DNA from: Arthrobacter zhangbolii
GTDB taxonomy: Bacteria > Actinomycetota > Actinomycetes > Actinomycetales > Micrococcaceae
Assembly: GCF_022869865.1 (NCBI RefSeq)
Contig: NZ_CP094984.1
Coordinates: 3,100,001-3,164,000, forward strand
Direction of reading: 5' to 3'
Length of the DNA stretch: 64,000 nucleotides
The translations under genes and the position numbers were made by a program. The notes under the pieces are model-generated. The model saw nothing but the letters and a program-made list of their open reading frames with translations. It was not told the origin of the DNA and did not search any database. This document shows positions 33,234 through 41,761 of the stretch, piece by piece. Numbering within the stretch: the first letter of the stretch is position 1; every line of letters begins with the position of its first letter.

Positions 33234-35027
33234 TCAGAGATCGTCGTAAAGCCCCTCCTCCTGCGCCAGGTAGGTGTCCAGCAGCCGCCGGGAATGTTCG
33301 CCCGCGGCGCCCTCCTGTGCCAGCCCGTCCTTCATGGTTTGCGCCTGGGCAGCTCCGGCGGGGAAGGGCGGCAACAGCGGCACAGCCGGATCTGTCACGA
33401 CTTCGATCAGGAACGGCCGCTTGGCGGCGAGCGCCACGTCCCAGGCCTCCCCCAGCAGTTCCGGGTCCTCCACCCGGATACTTTCCAGGCCCAGCAGTTT
33501 GGCGTATTCGGCGTATTTGAAGTCCGGCAGCGACTGGCTGTCCTCGAACCGCGGGTCCCCCTCCATCTCGCGCTGCTCCCAGGTCACCTCCGCCAGTTCG
33601 CGGTTATTCAGCACACACAGGACAAACCGCGGGTCCTCCCACTGCTGCCAGAGCCGGCTCAGGGTGATCAGCTCGCTCACGCCGGCCATCTGCATGGCAC
33701 CGTCCCCGGAGAGCGCCACCACCGGACGGTCGGGAGCAGCAAGTTTCGCCGCCAGTCCGTACGGCACGGAGCAGCCCATGGACGCCAGGGTGCTGGAGAG
33801 GTGCGCCGGCACCCCTTCCGGCAGCTGGAGCTGCCGGGCGTACCAATAGACGGAACTGCCGACGTCGACCGCCACCTGCGCGTTGTCCGGCAGCCGCTTG
33901 TTCAGTTCCCAGACCACGCGTTCCGGGTTGACCGGGTCCGCGTCGGTCATGGCGCGGACCCGGGCCAGCTCGTGCCAGCGGCGTACGCTTGCCTCCACCT
34001 TGCCCCGCCAGGGTGTATCCGGCTTGGCCTCCAGCAGTGGAATGAGGGCATCCAGTGCGGGACCGGCGTCTGAGGTAATGCCCACCTCCACCGGGTACCG
34101 GTTGCCGATGGCCGAGGCATCCCGGTCAATCTGCACGGCCCGGGCCGATCCGGGCGTTGGATAGAACTCGGTCCAGGGGTCATTGGAGCCGATGATCAGC
34201 AGGGTGTCGCAGTTATCCAGCACGTAGCCTGCGGACGCGGTGCCCAGATGCCCCATGGTCCCCGCGGCCAGGGGCGCCGTTTCATCCACGTAGGGCTTGC
34301 CGAGCAGGCTGGTGGTGATACCCGCACCAATCTTCTCCGCCAGGGCATGGACCTGCGCCCGCGCGTGCCGGGCACCCTGGCCTACCAGCAGCGCCACCTT
34401 CTGCCCGGAATTGATCAGGTCTGCCGCGGCCTGCACATCAGCCTCGCCGGGCTGGGTGCGGGCGGGACGGAACACCGGGGCGGTGTTCAGGATGCCGTGT
34501 TCCTGTTCCAGCTCCGGGGCCGGGGCCTGCTGCACATCATGCGGAATGATCACGACGGCGGGTGTGCCGGTAGCGAGCGCCTTCTTGAAAGCCCGGTCCA
34601 GGACCAGCGGCACCTGTTCCGGGGAATTGACCTGCTGCCGGAAGGCCGAGGCCACGTCCCGGGTCAGGTTCATCAGGTCCACCTCCTGCATATAGGAGGA
34701 CCCAAGCACGCTGCGGGACTGCTGGCCGACAATGGCGACCACGGGCACACCGTCCAGCCGTGCGTCATACAGTCCGTTGAGCAGGTGGATGGCTCCCGGG
34801 CCCTGCGTGGACATCACCACCCCCACTCCGCCGGTGTATTTGGCGTGCCCCACAGCCATAAAGGCGGCGTTTTCCTCGTGCCGGACCTGGATGAATTCGG
34901 GATCTCCGCTGCGGCGCATGGCGCCGAGCACGGTGTTGATCCCATCGCCGCTGTACCCGAAGACGCGCTGCACGTTCCAGGCTTTCAGGCGATCGACAAT
35001 CACATCAGCAACAAGCCGTTCACTCAT
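33234..35027 (-). CDS. Thiamine diphosphate-dependent enzyme, pyruvate oxidase (PoxB/YdaP) type
   Basis: 597 residues from the ATG at 35027, preceded by GAAGGA with six bases of spacing. The N-terminal Pyr domain has the activating Glu in RHEENAAFMA. The central domain is the FAD/nucleotide-type fold. The C-terminal PP domain has the ThDP signature GDGAMQMAGVSELITL to VLNN. The C-terminal tail of about 45 residues is the sort found in quinone-linked pyruvate oxidases. Decarboxylation of pyruvate to acetate is likely, but other 2-oxo acids cannot be excluded. It ends in a strong bidirectional terminator. Confidence 0.9.
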   Translation of the reverse strand: MSERLVADVIVDRLKAWNVQRVFGYSGDGINTVLGAMRRSGDPEFIQVRHEENAAFMAVGHAKYTGGVGVVMSTQGPGAIHLLNGLYDARLDGVPVVAIVGQQSRSVLGSSYMQEVDLMNLTRDVASAFRQQVNSPEQVPLVLDRAFKKALATGTPAVVIIPHDVQQAPAPELEQEHGILNTAPVFRPARTQPGEADVQAAADLINSGQKVALLVGQGARHARAQVHALAEKIGAGITTSLLGKPYVDETAPLAAGTMGHLGTASAGYVLDNCDTLLIIGSNDPWTEFYPTPGSARAVQIDRDASAIGNRYPVEVGITSDAGPALDALIPLLEAKPDTPWRGKVEASVRRWHELARVRAMTDADPVNPERVVWELNKRLPDNAQVAVDVGSSVYWYARQLQLPEGVPAHLSSTLASMGCSVPYGLAAKLAAPDRPVVALSGDGAMQMAGVSELITLSRLWQQWEDPRFVLCVLNNRELAEVTWEQREMEGDPRFEDSQSLPDFKYAEYAKLLGLESIRVEDPELLGEAWDVALAAKRPFLIEVVTDPAVPLLPPFPAGAAQAQTMKDGLAQEGAAGEHSRRLLDTYLAQEEGLYDDL

Positions 35028-35239
35028 GTTTCGTCCTTCCGCGTTCCGTCCGGCCGGAGCCGCCCGGCGGCCGGATGCGCACATAGTCAGGGTGCTTATG
35101 GTGCTTTCCTTTCAACCTATCCCCTTCGCGGCGTCCACGCCTCACCCGCCCATGATGTCCGGCGTCCTGATCCCGTTCCGGCACCACCGCCGGCTCCCGT
35201 CCCCTGCCTTTCGGCGGACGCTGCGCGTAATCTTGCAGC

Positions 35240-35773
35240 ATGCCCAAGGTCATCTATTACGTAGCCTCGTCCCTGGATGGCTTTATTGCGACGGCCGACA
35301 ACAACCTGGACTGGTTGCTGCAGTTCGGCTTCGAGCCCTTCCAAGCGCACTATGACCGGTTCATCGCCGGAGTCGGTGCGGTGATTATGGGTGGAGAAAC
35401 CTACCGCTGGCTCCGTGCCGAGGAGCCGGATGCCTGGGCCTACAGCCAGCCGTGCTGGGTGCTGACTTCCCGGGAGGAAACCCCGCCGCCGCAGGGCGAC
35501 ATACGGTTTGCCGCCGGGAACGTGGAGCAGGTACTTGACGAAGCCCGGGACGCCGCCGGGGAGCGCAACGTCTGGGTGGTGGGAGGCGGCAATGTGGCGG
35601 CCCAATTTGCTGACGCCGGGCTGCTGGACGAACTGTGGGTGACCTACATGCCCGTTGCCCTGGGCAGCGGGCGGCGGCTTCTTCCGGTGGACCGCCCCAC
35701 CCGGCCCATGCAGCTGGTGGCCACCACCCAGTTCAACGGCGGGGCGGCCGAGCTCCGGTTCTCCGTCCGCTAA
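35240..35773 (+). CDS. Dihydrofolate reductase-fold protein, RibD C-terminal-like
   Basis: 177 residues of the RibD_C/DHFR-like superfamily (IYYVASSLDGFIATADNN at the N-terminus, VIMGGETYRWL near 50, VWVVGGGNVAAQFADAGLLDEL near 115), NADPH-binding by analogy. Stand-alone members are usually of unknown function and are not the riboflavin enzyme. TAATCT at 35228-35233 sits six bases before the ATG, so the message is probably leaderless. Confidence 0.88.
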   Translation: MPKVIYYVASSLDGFIATADNNLDWLLQFGFEPFQAHYDRFIAGVGAVIMGGETYRWLRAEEPDAWAYSQPCWVLTSREETPPPQGDIRFAAGNVEQVLDEARDAAGERNVWVVGGGNVAAQFADAGLLDELWVTYMPVALGSGRRLLPVDRPTRPMQLVATTQFNGGAAELRFSVR

Positions 35774-35983
35774 TTCCAACCGGCCGTCCATTCCCTCATC
35801 CGGCGGCATAAGAGTACTGTTTTTCACCGCATTGGAATCCTCCGCCGCGGAACACATTAGAGGGCATATTTATGCACCCCGGGCTGGCAATTAAGGCCGC
35901 GCGGAACCTGTAAAGTGTGCAGTTGAATCCGCTCTGGGCCCCGGGCGGGGATTGCATCAGAAGAAAAGCAGGCGCTGGGACAC

Positions 35984-36799
35984 ATGAAGACTGATATCCG
36001 GACCCGGAACAACGTTCGAGTGCTCGGACGCACGGAGGGCCCGGTATTGCTTTTCGCGCACGGGTTCGGCTGCGACCAGGGGATGTGGCAGCATGTGCTG
36101 CCGTATTTCACCGATGACTACAAGGTCGTCGTCTTTGACCACGTGGGCGCCGGCGGCTCGGACCTCGATGCCTATGAACCGGAAAAGTACTCCACGCTGG
36201 ACGGCTACGTTTCCGACGTCCTGGAACTGTGTGAGGACCTTGACCTGGAGGATGTCACCTTCATCGGCCACAGCGTCAGCGCCATGATGGCCGTGGCCGC
36301 GGCGGCAAGGAAGCCCGACCGGCTGGGCCGGATCATCCTCGTGGCTCCCTCCGCCAGCTACATGGACTACCCGGAGGACGGATATACAGGTGGTTTCAGC
36401 CGCGCCGACCTCGACGACCTGCTGGTCTCCCTGGACACCAATTATCTGGTCTGGGCAGCAACCATGGCACCGGTCATCATGGGAAACCCCGACACTCCCG
36501 CCCTGGGCACCCGCTTGGAGGACAGCTTCTGCCGGGTCAACCCGGCCATCGCCCGCCAGTTTGCGCGGGTGGCCTTCCTGTCCGACGTCCGCCACCTTCT
36601 GAAGGACGTTTCCCTTCCCACGCTGATCATGCAGGCCTCCGCAGACCTGCTCGCCCCGGATCACGTGGGCGTCTATCTGCAGGAACGCATCCCCGGCAGC
36701 ACGCTGGTGCGGATGGAAGCTACCGGCCACCTTCCGCATGTGAGCGCGCCTAAGGAGACGGCAGGCATCATCTCGCAGTATCTGCAGCAGTCGACGTAA
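35984..36799 (+). CDS. rsbQ: RsbQ-type alpha/beta hydrolase
   Basis: 271 residues with a complete triad: Ser97 (GHSVS), Asp221 (ADLLAP) and His249 (GHLPHV). Length, triad spacing and N-terminal segment (FAHGFGCDQGMWQHVLPYF) resemble Bacillus RsbQ, which acts with the PAS phosphatase RsbP in energy-stress signalling, and the related plant receptors KAI2/D14. The gene ends two bases before a PAS histidine kinase gene, so the pair is likely cotranscribed with coupled translation. It has no signal peptide. The gap 35774-35983 is AT-rich (TTTTTCACC, TATTTATGC) and presumably holds the promoter. The symbol is given by similarity. Confidence 0.88.
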   Translation: MKTDIRTRNNVRVLGRTEGPVLLFAHGFGCDQGMWQHVLPYFTDDYKVVVFDHVGAGGSDLDAYEPEKYSTLDGYVSDVLELCEDLDLEDVTFIGHSVSAMMAVAAAARKPDRLGRIILVAPSASYMDYPEDGYTGGFSRADLDDLLVSLDTNYLVWAATMAPVIMGNPDTPALGTRLEDSFCRVNPAIARQFARVAFLSDVRHLLKDVSLPTLIMQASADLLAPDHVGVYLQERIPGSTLVRMEATGHLPHVSAPKETAGIISQYLQQST

Positions 36800-36801
36800 C
36801 C

Positions 36802-38364
36802 GTGGAGCAGCTTTTCCCTCTCGACTACGAGGCGTTGTTCAACAATGCCCCGGCCGGACACATCCTGACCCTGACGGACGGAACCGTCGTGTCCGCCAAC
36901 ACCATGCTCCTCTCCTGGATCGGCAAGTCCCTGGAGGAGCTGCGCGGCACCAGCCTGCTCCAGCTGCTCCCCGTGGGCGACCGCATTGTCTACACCACCC
37001 ACGCCATGCCGCAGCTGGGAATGAAAGCGACTTTCGCCGAGCTCGCCGTCGACCTCCTGGGACCCGAAGGCCGGCGCATTCCGGTGCTGCTCTCCGCCAC
37101 CCGCACCCCCGCCACCGCCGACCGCCCGGCGCTTGACCAGGTAGTGGCGTTCTACGCGCATGAGCGGCGGCTGTATGAACGGGACCTGATTTCCGCCCTG
37201 CGCACCGCGGAAGAGGCCGAAGCGGCACGCGCTGAGGCCGAAGCCACTCTGACCGCGCAGACCGTGGTGCTGCAGGAGAAGGACGTGGTGCTGCAGGCCT
37301 CCCTGTTGGAGAGCCTGCGCAAGGAGCTGATGCTCGAGTCCATCCTCAACACCGTGCGGGTGGGTGTGGTGGTCATTGACGAGGAAGGGCGGCGCCTGCT
37401 CACCAACCCCCGCCAGCAGTTCCACGAACGCCTGGCCGCCCCCAGTTTCACCCGGCGCCCCTCCGAGGCCGAGTTGCTCATTTTCGGGCCGGACCGCATC
37501 ACCCCGGTTCCGCCGGCCGAGCGTCCGGTGCAGCGGGCATCGGAGGGGCACTCCTTCTCCGACCAGCTGGTCTGGTACGGCGAGGGCGAGGAGCAAAAGG
37601 CACTTAGCGTCTCGGCCCGTTCCATGCACGGCGACGACGACGCGTTCCAGGGCTCGGTGATCGCGTACAGCGACGTCACGGGCCTGGTGAATGCGGTGGC
37701 TGCCAAGGACGACTTCGTGGCCAATGTGTCCCACGAGCTGCGCACCCCGCTGACCTCCATCATGGGGTACCTGGAACTGGCGCTGGATGAGGAAGACGCC
37801 ATCCCCTCCTATGTGGCGTCCTCCCTGAAGGTGGCGCAGCGGAACTCCGAGAAACTGCTGCACCTGGTCTCGGACCTGCTCTCCGCCGCGGCCGGTTCCG
37901 CCAGCATGGAGCTGGAGGTCACCGACCTCAGCGAGCTCATCCGCGCAGGCATCACCTCTGCGGCCCCGCGCGCGGAAATGAACGGCGTCGACATTGTCAC
38001 CGAGCTGCCCGAGAACCTGCCGGCCATGCTGGATCCCAAGCGGATGGCGCAGGTCCTGGACAACCTGCTCTCCAACGCGGTCAAGTACTCCCCCGACGGC
38101 GGACAGGTCACGGTCAGCGCCTGGCGCACGGAAGCCGGGACCACGGTGCTGCGGGTCGCCGATTCCGGCATCGGCATGACCGGCGCCGAGCAGGCCGAGG
38201 TCTTTACCAAGTTCTTCCGCTCGGGCACGGCCCGCAGGGCACAGATCCCCGGCGTCGGCCTTGGCCTGGTGATTTCCAAGCGCATTGTGGAAGAGCACGG
38301 CGGCACCATCGCCTTGGAGAGCGAATCCGGCAAGGGCACTGTATTTACGGTCACACTGCCCTGA
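36802..38364 (+). CDS. PAS-domain sensor histidine kinase linked to RsbQ
   Basis: 520 residues from a GTG two bases after the rsbQ stop. Order: PAS domain 1-125 (FNNAPAGHILTLTDGTVVSAN), long coiled coil 125-195 (Glu/Ala/Arg-rich), second PAS-like region 195-300, HisKA with His311 (NVSHELRTPLTSIMG) and HATPase (DNLLSNAVKYSPDGG, VADSGIGM, GVGLGLVISKRI). No membrane helix, so it is cytoplasmic. No response-regulator gene lies next to it. The first PAS domain resembles the RsbP PAS in length and position, supporting a role in which RsbQ supplies or hydrolyses a ligand sensed by PAS (inference). Confidence 0.9.
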   Translation: MEQLFPLDYEALFNNAPAGHILTLTDGTVVSANTMLLSWIGKSLEELRGTSLLQLLPVGDRIVYTTHAMPQLGMKATFAELAVDLLGPEGRRIPVLLSATRTPATADRPALDQVVAFYAHERRLYERDLISALRTAEEAEAARAEAEATLTAQTVVLQEKDVVLQASLLESLRKELMLESILNTVRVGVVVIDEEGRRLLTNPRQQFHERLAAPSFTRRPSEAELLIFGPDRITPVPPAERPVQRASEGHSFSDQLVWYGEGEEQKALSVSARSMHGDDDAFQGSVIAYSDVTGLVNAVAAKDDFVANVSHELRTPLTSIMGYLELALDEEDAIPSYVASSLKVAQRNSEKLLHLVSDLLSAAAGSASMELEVTDLSELIRAGITSAAPRAEMNGVDIVTELPENLPAMLDPKRMAQVLDNLLSNAVKYSPDGGQVTVSAWRTEAGTTVLRVADSGIGMTGAEQAEVFTKFFRSGTARRAQIPGVGLGLVISKRIVEEHGGTIALESESGKGTVFTVTLP

Positions 38365-38503
38365 TCCAGCTTGCCAGCGAACTGATTTTGCGGCCGAATG
38401 CACGGTGTGCAATCATCCGAAGGTAAAAGGCCCGGCCGTGTGTACGCACCGGCCCGGGCAGGAAGCAGCCTCCCGGGCGAGCGCGGTTGAACGGATTTCG
38501 GTA

Positions 38504-38980
38504 ATGGCAGGAACCACAGGGGTGCGCAGGATTGCTCACCGGCTGGGCTCATTTTCAGTGGTGGGCACCGTCGCGTTTGTGGTGGATGTAGGCCTGTTCA
38601 ACATCCTCTCGGCCACCCTGATCCAGGACAGCCCCATCTTGGCCAAGACCATTTCCGTGCTGGCCGCCACCACCGTGTCATGGCTGGGCAGCCGGTACAT
38701 TACCTTCCGGAAACTCCGTACACGCAGCATCCGCAGTGAAACGCTGCTCTTTGCCCTGACCAACCTCGTGGGGCTGCTGATCTCCGCCGGCTGTCTCTAC
38801 GTCTCGCACTACCTGCTGGGCTTCCAAAGCCAGTTCGCGGACAACATTTCCGGCAACGTGGTAGGTATCGCACTGGGCAACATCTTCCGGTATTTCGCCT
38901 ACCGGTACGTGGTGTTCAACGGCCCCAGCGAGCACGCGGATGCTTCCCGGCCGGAACCGGAAAGCAGCCGCGCGGCCTGA
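38504..38980 (+). CDS. GtrA family membrane protein
   Basis: 158 residues with four membrane helices and the family features GTVAFVVDVGLFNIL and the basic FRYFAYRYVVF near the end. GtrA-like proteins move or position polyprenyl-linked sugars for glycan modification. The start ATG at 38504 is chosen because the frame upstream is not GtrA-like. The ribosome binding site is weak. The C-terminal tail is Glu/Ser/Pro-rich and probably cytoplasmic. The stop is 11 bases from the convergent aldehyde dehydrogenase gene. Confidence 0.86.
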   Translation: MAGTTGVRRIAHRLGSFSVVGTVAFVVDVGLFNILSATLIQDSPILAKTISVLAATTVSWLGSRYITFRKLRTRSIRSETLLFALTNLVGLLISAGCLYVSHYLLGFQSQFADNISGNVVGIALGNIFRYFAYRYVVFNGPSEHADASRPEPESSRAA

Positions 38981-38991
38981 GCGGCAGGGGC

Positions 38992-40371
38992 TCAGCGCTT
39001 CTTGGGAATGCGGATCAGCTTCCGGTTCACAAACTCGGCCATCCCGTACCGGGCCAGTTCCCGGCCCACGCCCGAACGCTTGACGCCGCCGAAGGGCAGG
39101 TCCTCCTGCGTACCGGAAGTGCCGTTGATCCAGACCATACCGGTCTCCAGCCGGTCAGCCACCTCCAGCGCCCTGCCTTCATCGGTGCTGAACACGGCCC
39201 CGCCCAGACCGAAGGGCGAGTTGTTGGCCAGCTCCACTGCTTCATCGGCGTTGGCGACCTTGTAAATCACGGCCGCCGGCCCGAACAGTTCCTCCGAGAA
39301 GGCACGCATGTCCTCAGTGACGTCGGTCAGGACTGTCGGCTGGACGTAGGATCCGGGACGGTCGATCCTCCCGCCGCCGGTGCGCAGGGTGGCGCCCCGC
39401 TCCACGGCGTCGCGTATCTGTTCCAGCAGCCCGTCCGCGGCGGACTGTGAGGAGAGCGGACCAAACCGCGTCTCCGGCTGCAGCGGGTCTCCGGGCTCGA
39501 TGGCCGCCATGCGGGCGGTGAACTTCTCCACGAACTCCTCGTAGAGCTCCTCCACCACAATGAACCGTTTCGCCGCATTGCAGGCCTGCCCGGTGTTACC
39601 CATCCGCCCGGCAACCGCTGCCTTGACCGTCGCGTCCAGGTCTTCGGAGTCCAGGACAATGAACGGGTCGCTGCCGCCCAGTTCAAGGACATACTTCTTC
39701 AGGTTGCGTCCGGCCACTTCGGCGACGGCGGCACCGGCACGTTCGCTGCCGGTCAGCGACACACCCTGGATGCGCGGGTCGGCAATGATGTCCGCGGCCT
39801 GCTCGTTGGTGGCGAAGATGTTGGTGTAGGCACCGGAGGGGACACCGGCATCGGCGAAAATCTGTTCCATGGCCAGCGCGGACTGCGGGCAGTTGTTGGC
39901 GTGCTTGAGCAGCACCGTATTGCCCAGCATCAGGTTCGGCGCCGCGAAACGTGCCACCTGATAGTAGGGATAGTTCCACGGCATGATCCCCAGCAGGGCA
40001 CCAACGGGCAGGGTACGCACCACGGCGCTGCCACCGCCCCGGGGATCAAGCTGTTCATCCGCCATAAAGCCGGGCCCCTCGGTGGCGTAGTACTCGTAGA
40101 TGTTGGCGGAGAGCGCCACTTCACCCTTGGCTTCGCGCAGCGGCTTGCCCATTTCCAGGGCAATGAGGGCGGCGAGTTCGTCGGAACGCTCCCGGTAGAG
40201 TTCGGCGACGCGTGAGAGAACCTTGCTGCGGTTTTCCACCGGTTCGGCACGCCAGTGGGTAAAAGCGGCATGGGCTGAATCGATGGCCTGGCGGATTTCG
40301 CCGTCGGTGGCCGTGGGGAATTCCTGAAGGGTCTCTCCAGTGGACGGATTTACGCTCTTGTAAGCAGTCAT
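38992..40371 (-). CDS. NAD(P)-dependent aldehyde dehydrogenase, succinate-semialdehyde type
   Basis: 459 residues from the ATG at 40371. A GTG nine bases upstream gives three more residues. The active-site Cys is in NTGQACNAAKRF, Glu in VLELGGSDPF, and NAD-binding residues in IMPWNYPYYQV. The C-terminal SGVGRELARYGMAEFVNRK matches the GabD/YneI subgroup. TAGCGT at 40379-40384 (complement) lies seven bases before the start, supporting a leaderless message. Most members oxidise succinate semialdehyde to succinate (GABA breakdown). No GABA genes are in the neighbourhood. Confidence 0.92.
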   Translation of the reverse strand: MTAYKSVNPSTGETLQEFPTATDGEIRQAIDSAHAAFTHWRAEPVENRSKVLSRVAELYRERSDELAALIALEMGKPLREAKGEVALSANIYEYYATEGPGFMADEQLDPRGGGSAVVRTLPVGALLGIMPWNYPYYQVARFAAPNLMLGNTVLLKHANNCPQSALAMEQIFADAGVPSGAYTNIFATNEQAADIIADPRIQGVSLTGSERAGAAVAEVAGRNLKKYVLELGGSDPFIVLDSEDLDATVKAAVAGRMGNTGQACNAAKRFIVVEELYEEFVEKFTARMAAIEPGDPLQPETRFGPLSSQSAADGLLEQIRDAVERGATLRTGGGRIDRPGSYVQPTVLTDVTEDMRAFSEELFGPAAVIYKVANADEAVELANNSPFGLGGAVFSTDEGRALEVADRLETGMVWINGTSGTQEDLPFGGVKRSGVGRELARYGMAEFVNRKLIRIPKKR

Positions 40372-40464
40372 GTGCGCCACGCTACCCGCGCGTATCGCGT
40401 CTGTAAAAGCACGGATTCCGGGGACTAAGTCCGGTTGTTTCAGTGTTTAGGCGGACATTTTTTG

Positions 40465-41229
40465 CTAGGAATGCCGGGGCGCGTCCGGCGATTCTTCGCT
40501 GGTGCCGTTTCCGTTCCGGCGCAGGCGCGGCAGCTTCAGTTTCGGTCGCGGCCAGCCGGCTCCGGGACGCTCCGCTGGCCGTGCCCGCCGCGGCAGCCGG
40601 ACGTTGAACTCCCCCGGCCCGGGCAGCCGCCAGCCGCGCCGCCGGGCCAGGATGCACAGCACGGCGGCCGTGCCGATGGCCACGCCCATGCCCACGTTCT
40701 GCAGGCCCATGTTGTACAGGACAGCCATTTCCACGGCGGCCACCAGTGCACCGGTGGCGTACAGCGTGTTGCCACCGAAAATGGCGGGCACCCGGCCCAC
40801 CACAATGTCGCGGATCATGCCGCCGCCCACGGCCGTGGCCACACCGATGAGGATGGCCGGCAGCCAGTCCAGGTTCACGGCGAGTGCCTTGGCAGTGCCG
40901 GTCGCGGCCCAGCAGCCCAGCGCGAACGCGTCGATCACTATGAGGAAGCGGTTGGCCCATTTGCCTTTGAGCTCAATGGCGTAGGCGATGAAGGCACCGG
41001 CGAGGGCGGTGATGAGGTAGGCGGGGTTGGTCAGCGCCACCGGTGTCCCTTCCTGCAGCAGGGTATCCCGCAGGACACCGCCGCCCAGGGCGGATGTCAG
41101 GGCCAGCACGATGAACCCCACCGGGTCCATCCGCAGCTGCCGGGCGACGGCTCCACCCAAAACGCCGTTGGCCAGGACACCGGCCAGGTCGACGACGTCG
41201 AAGACCGCCGCCGGGTCAAAGTAATTCAC
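40465..41229 (-). CDS. TRIC-type cation channel family (UPF0126) membrane protein
   Basis: 254 residues from a GTG start with AGGAG seven bases upstream. Two repeats of the glycine-zipper-like module (TSALGGGVLRDTLLQ and GVATAVGGGMIRDIVVG) with seven membrane helices identify the UPF0126/TRIC family of proposed cation channels. The C-terminal 50 residues are basic and proline-rich (cytoplasmic). The role in bacteria is uncertain. Confidence 0.9.
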   Translation of the reverse strand: MNYFDPAAVFDVVDLAGVLANGVLGGAVARQLRMDPVGFIVLALTSALGGGVLRDTLLQEGTPVALTNPAYLITALAGAFIAYAIELKGKWANRFLIVIDAFALGCWAATGTAKALAVNLDWLPAILIGVATAVGGGMIRDIVVGRVPAIFGGNTLYATGALVAAVEMAVLYNMGLQNVGMGVAIGTAAVLCILARRRGWRLPGPGEFNVRLPRRARPAERPGAGWPRPKLKLPRLRRNGNGTSEESPDAPRHS

Positions 41230-41377
41230 GCCGCTCCTGCTGTTGATCTGCCCCTTGTGCCGCCGTTCATTCTACGCGGGCCGGCACGCCGGCAGCGGTG
41301 CCGCAGCCGGGAATCCGCGGCCGCGGACCCTGATGCGGCACGTCCGGTACCGCTGGAGCGGGCAGGGCATCACGGCA

Positions 41378-41659
41378 TCAGCCGTCCCCCTGCGGATAGT
41401 CCTCGTCGCTTCCCGGAACGTCGGTGTTCTGTTCCAGGATGTCGGCCTCGGACCCGTCGGGGTACACCCGGCCTTCCGGACCTGCGTCACCGGCCCCCGG
41501 CACCTCCGGGATTTCCTGCTCGATACCGTCAGTGCCGTCCCGGTGGATTTCCCCCGCGGGCCCGGCATCTCCTGCACCGGGAACGGCGGGAATGTCCTGC
41601 TCCGCCCGGTCAGCTTCGGAACCGCCGGGAATCAGCGGAAGATCGGTGTCCTTATCCAT
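41378..41659 (-). CDS. Small acidic protein of three internal repeats
   Basis: 93 residues, pI strongly acidic. GGAGG lies seven bases before the ATG, which supports it as a real gene. It is built from a roughly 28-residue unit: EQDIPAVPGAGDAGP, then EQEIPEVPGAGDAGP, then a partial EQNTDVPGSDEDYP, separated by G(S/T)(E/D)(A/G)D-type linkers. No signal peptide. Proline and glycine place it among disordered proteins. No family recognised. Confidence 0.75.
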   Translation of the reverse strand: MDKDTDLPLIPGGSEADRAEQDIPAVPGAGDAGPAGEIHRDGTDGIEQEIPEVPGAGDAGPEGRVYPDGSEADILEQNTDVPGSDEDYPQGDG

Positions 41660-41761
41660 CTGAGTGCCTCCAATGCGAGCTGGCGTGACCGCGGCGGCGG
41701 CCGCTTTGGTCCTTCCTGTGTATCACCGAATCCTCCGCGGCTGAATAGCCTGCGGAACCGG

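Noticed and set aside
35774-35983. Stress sigma-factor (SigB-type) promoter before rsbQ
   Set aside because: The AT-rich gap was searched by eye for GTTT-N13-15-GGGTAT and no acceptable match was found.
38977-38995. CTGAGC/GCTCAG stem as a terminator between GtrA and the aldehyde dehydrogenase
   Set aside because: Only six base pairs and overlapping both gene ends. Too weak to call.
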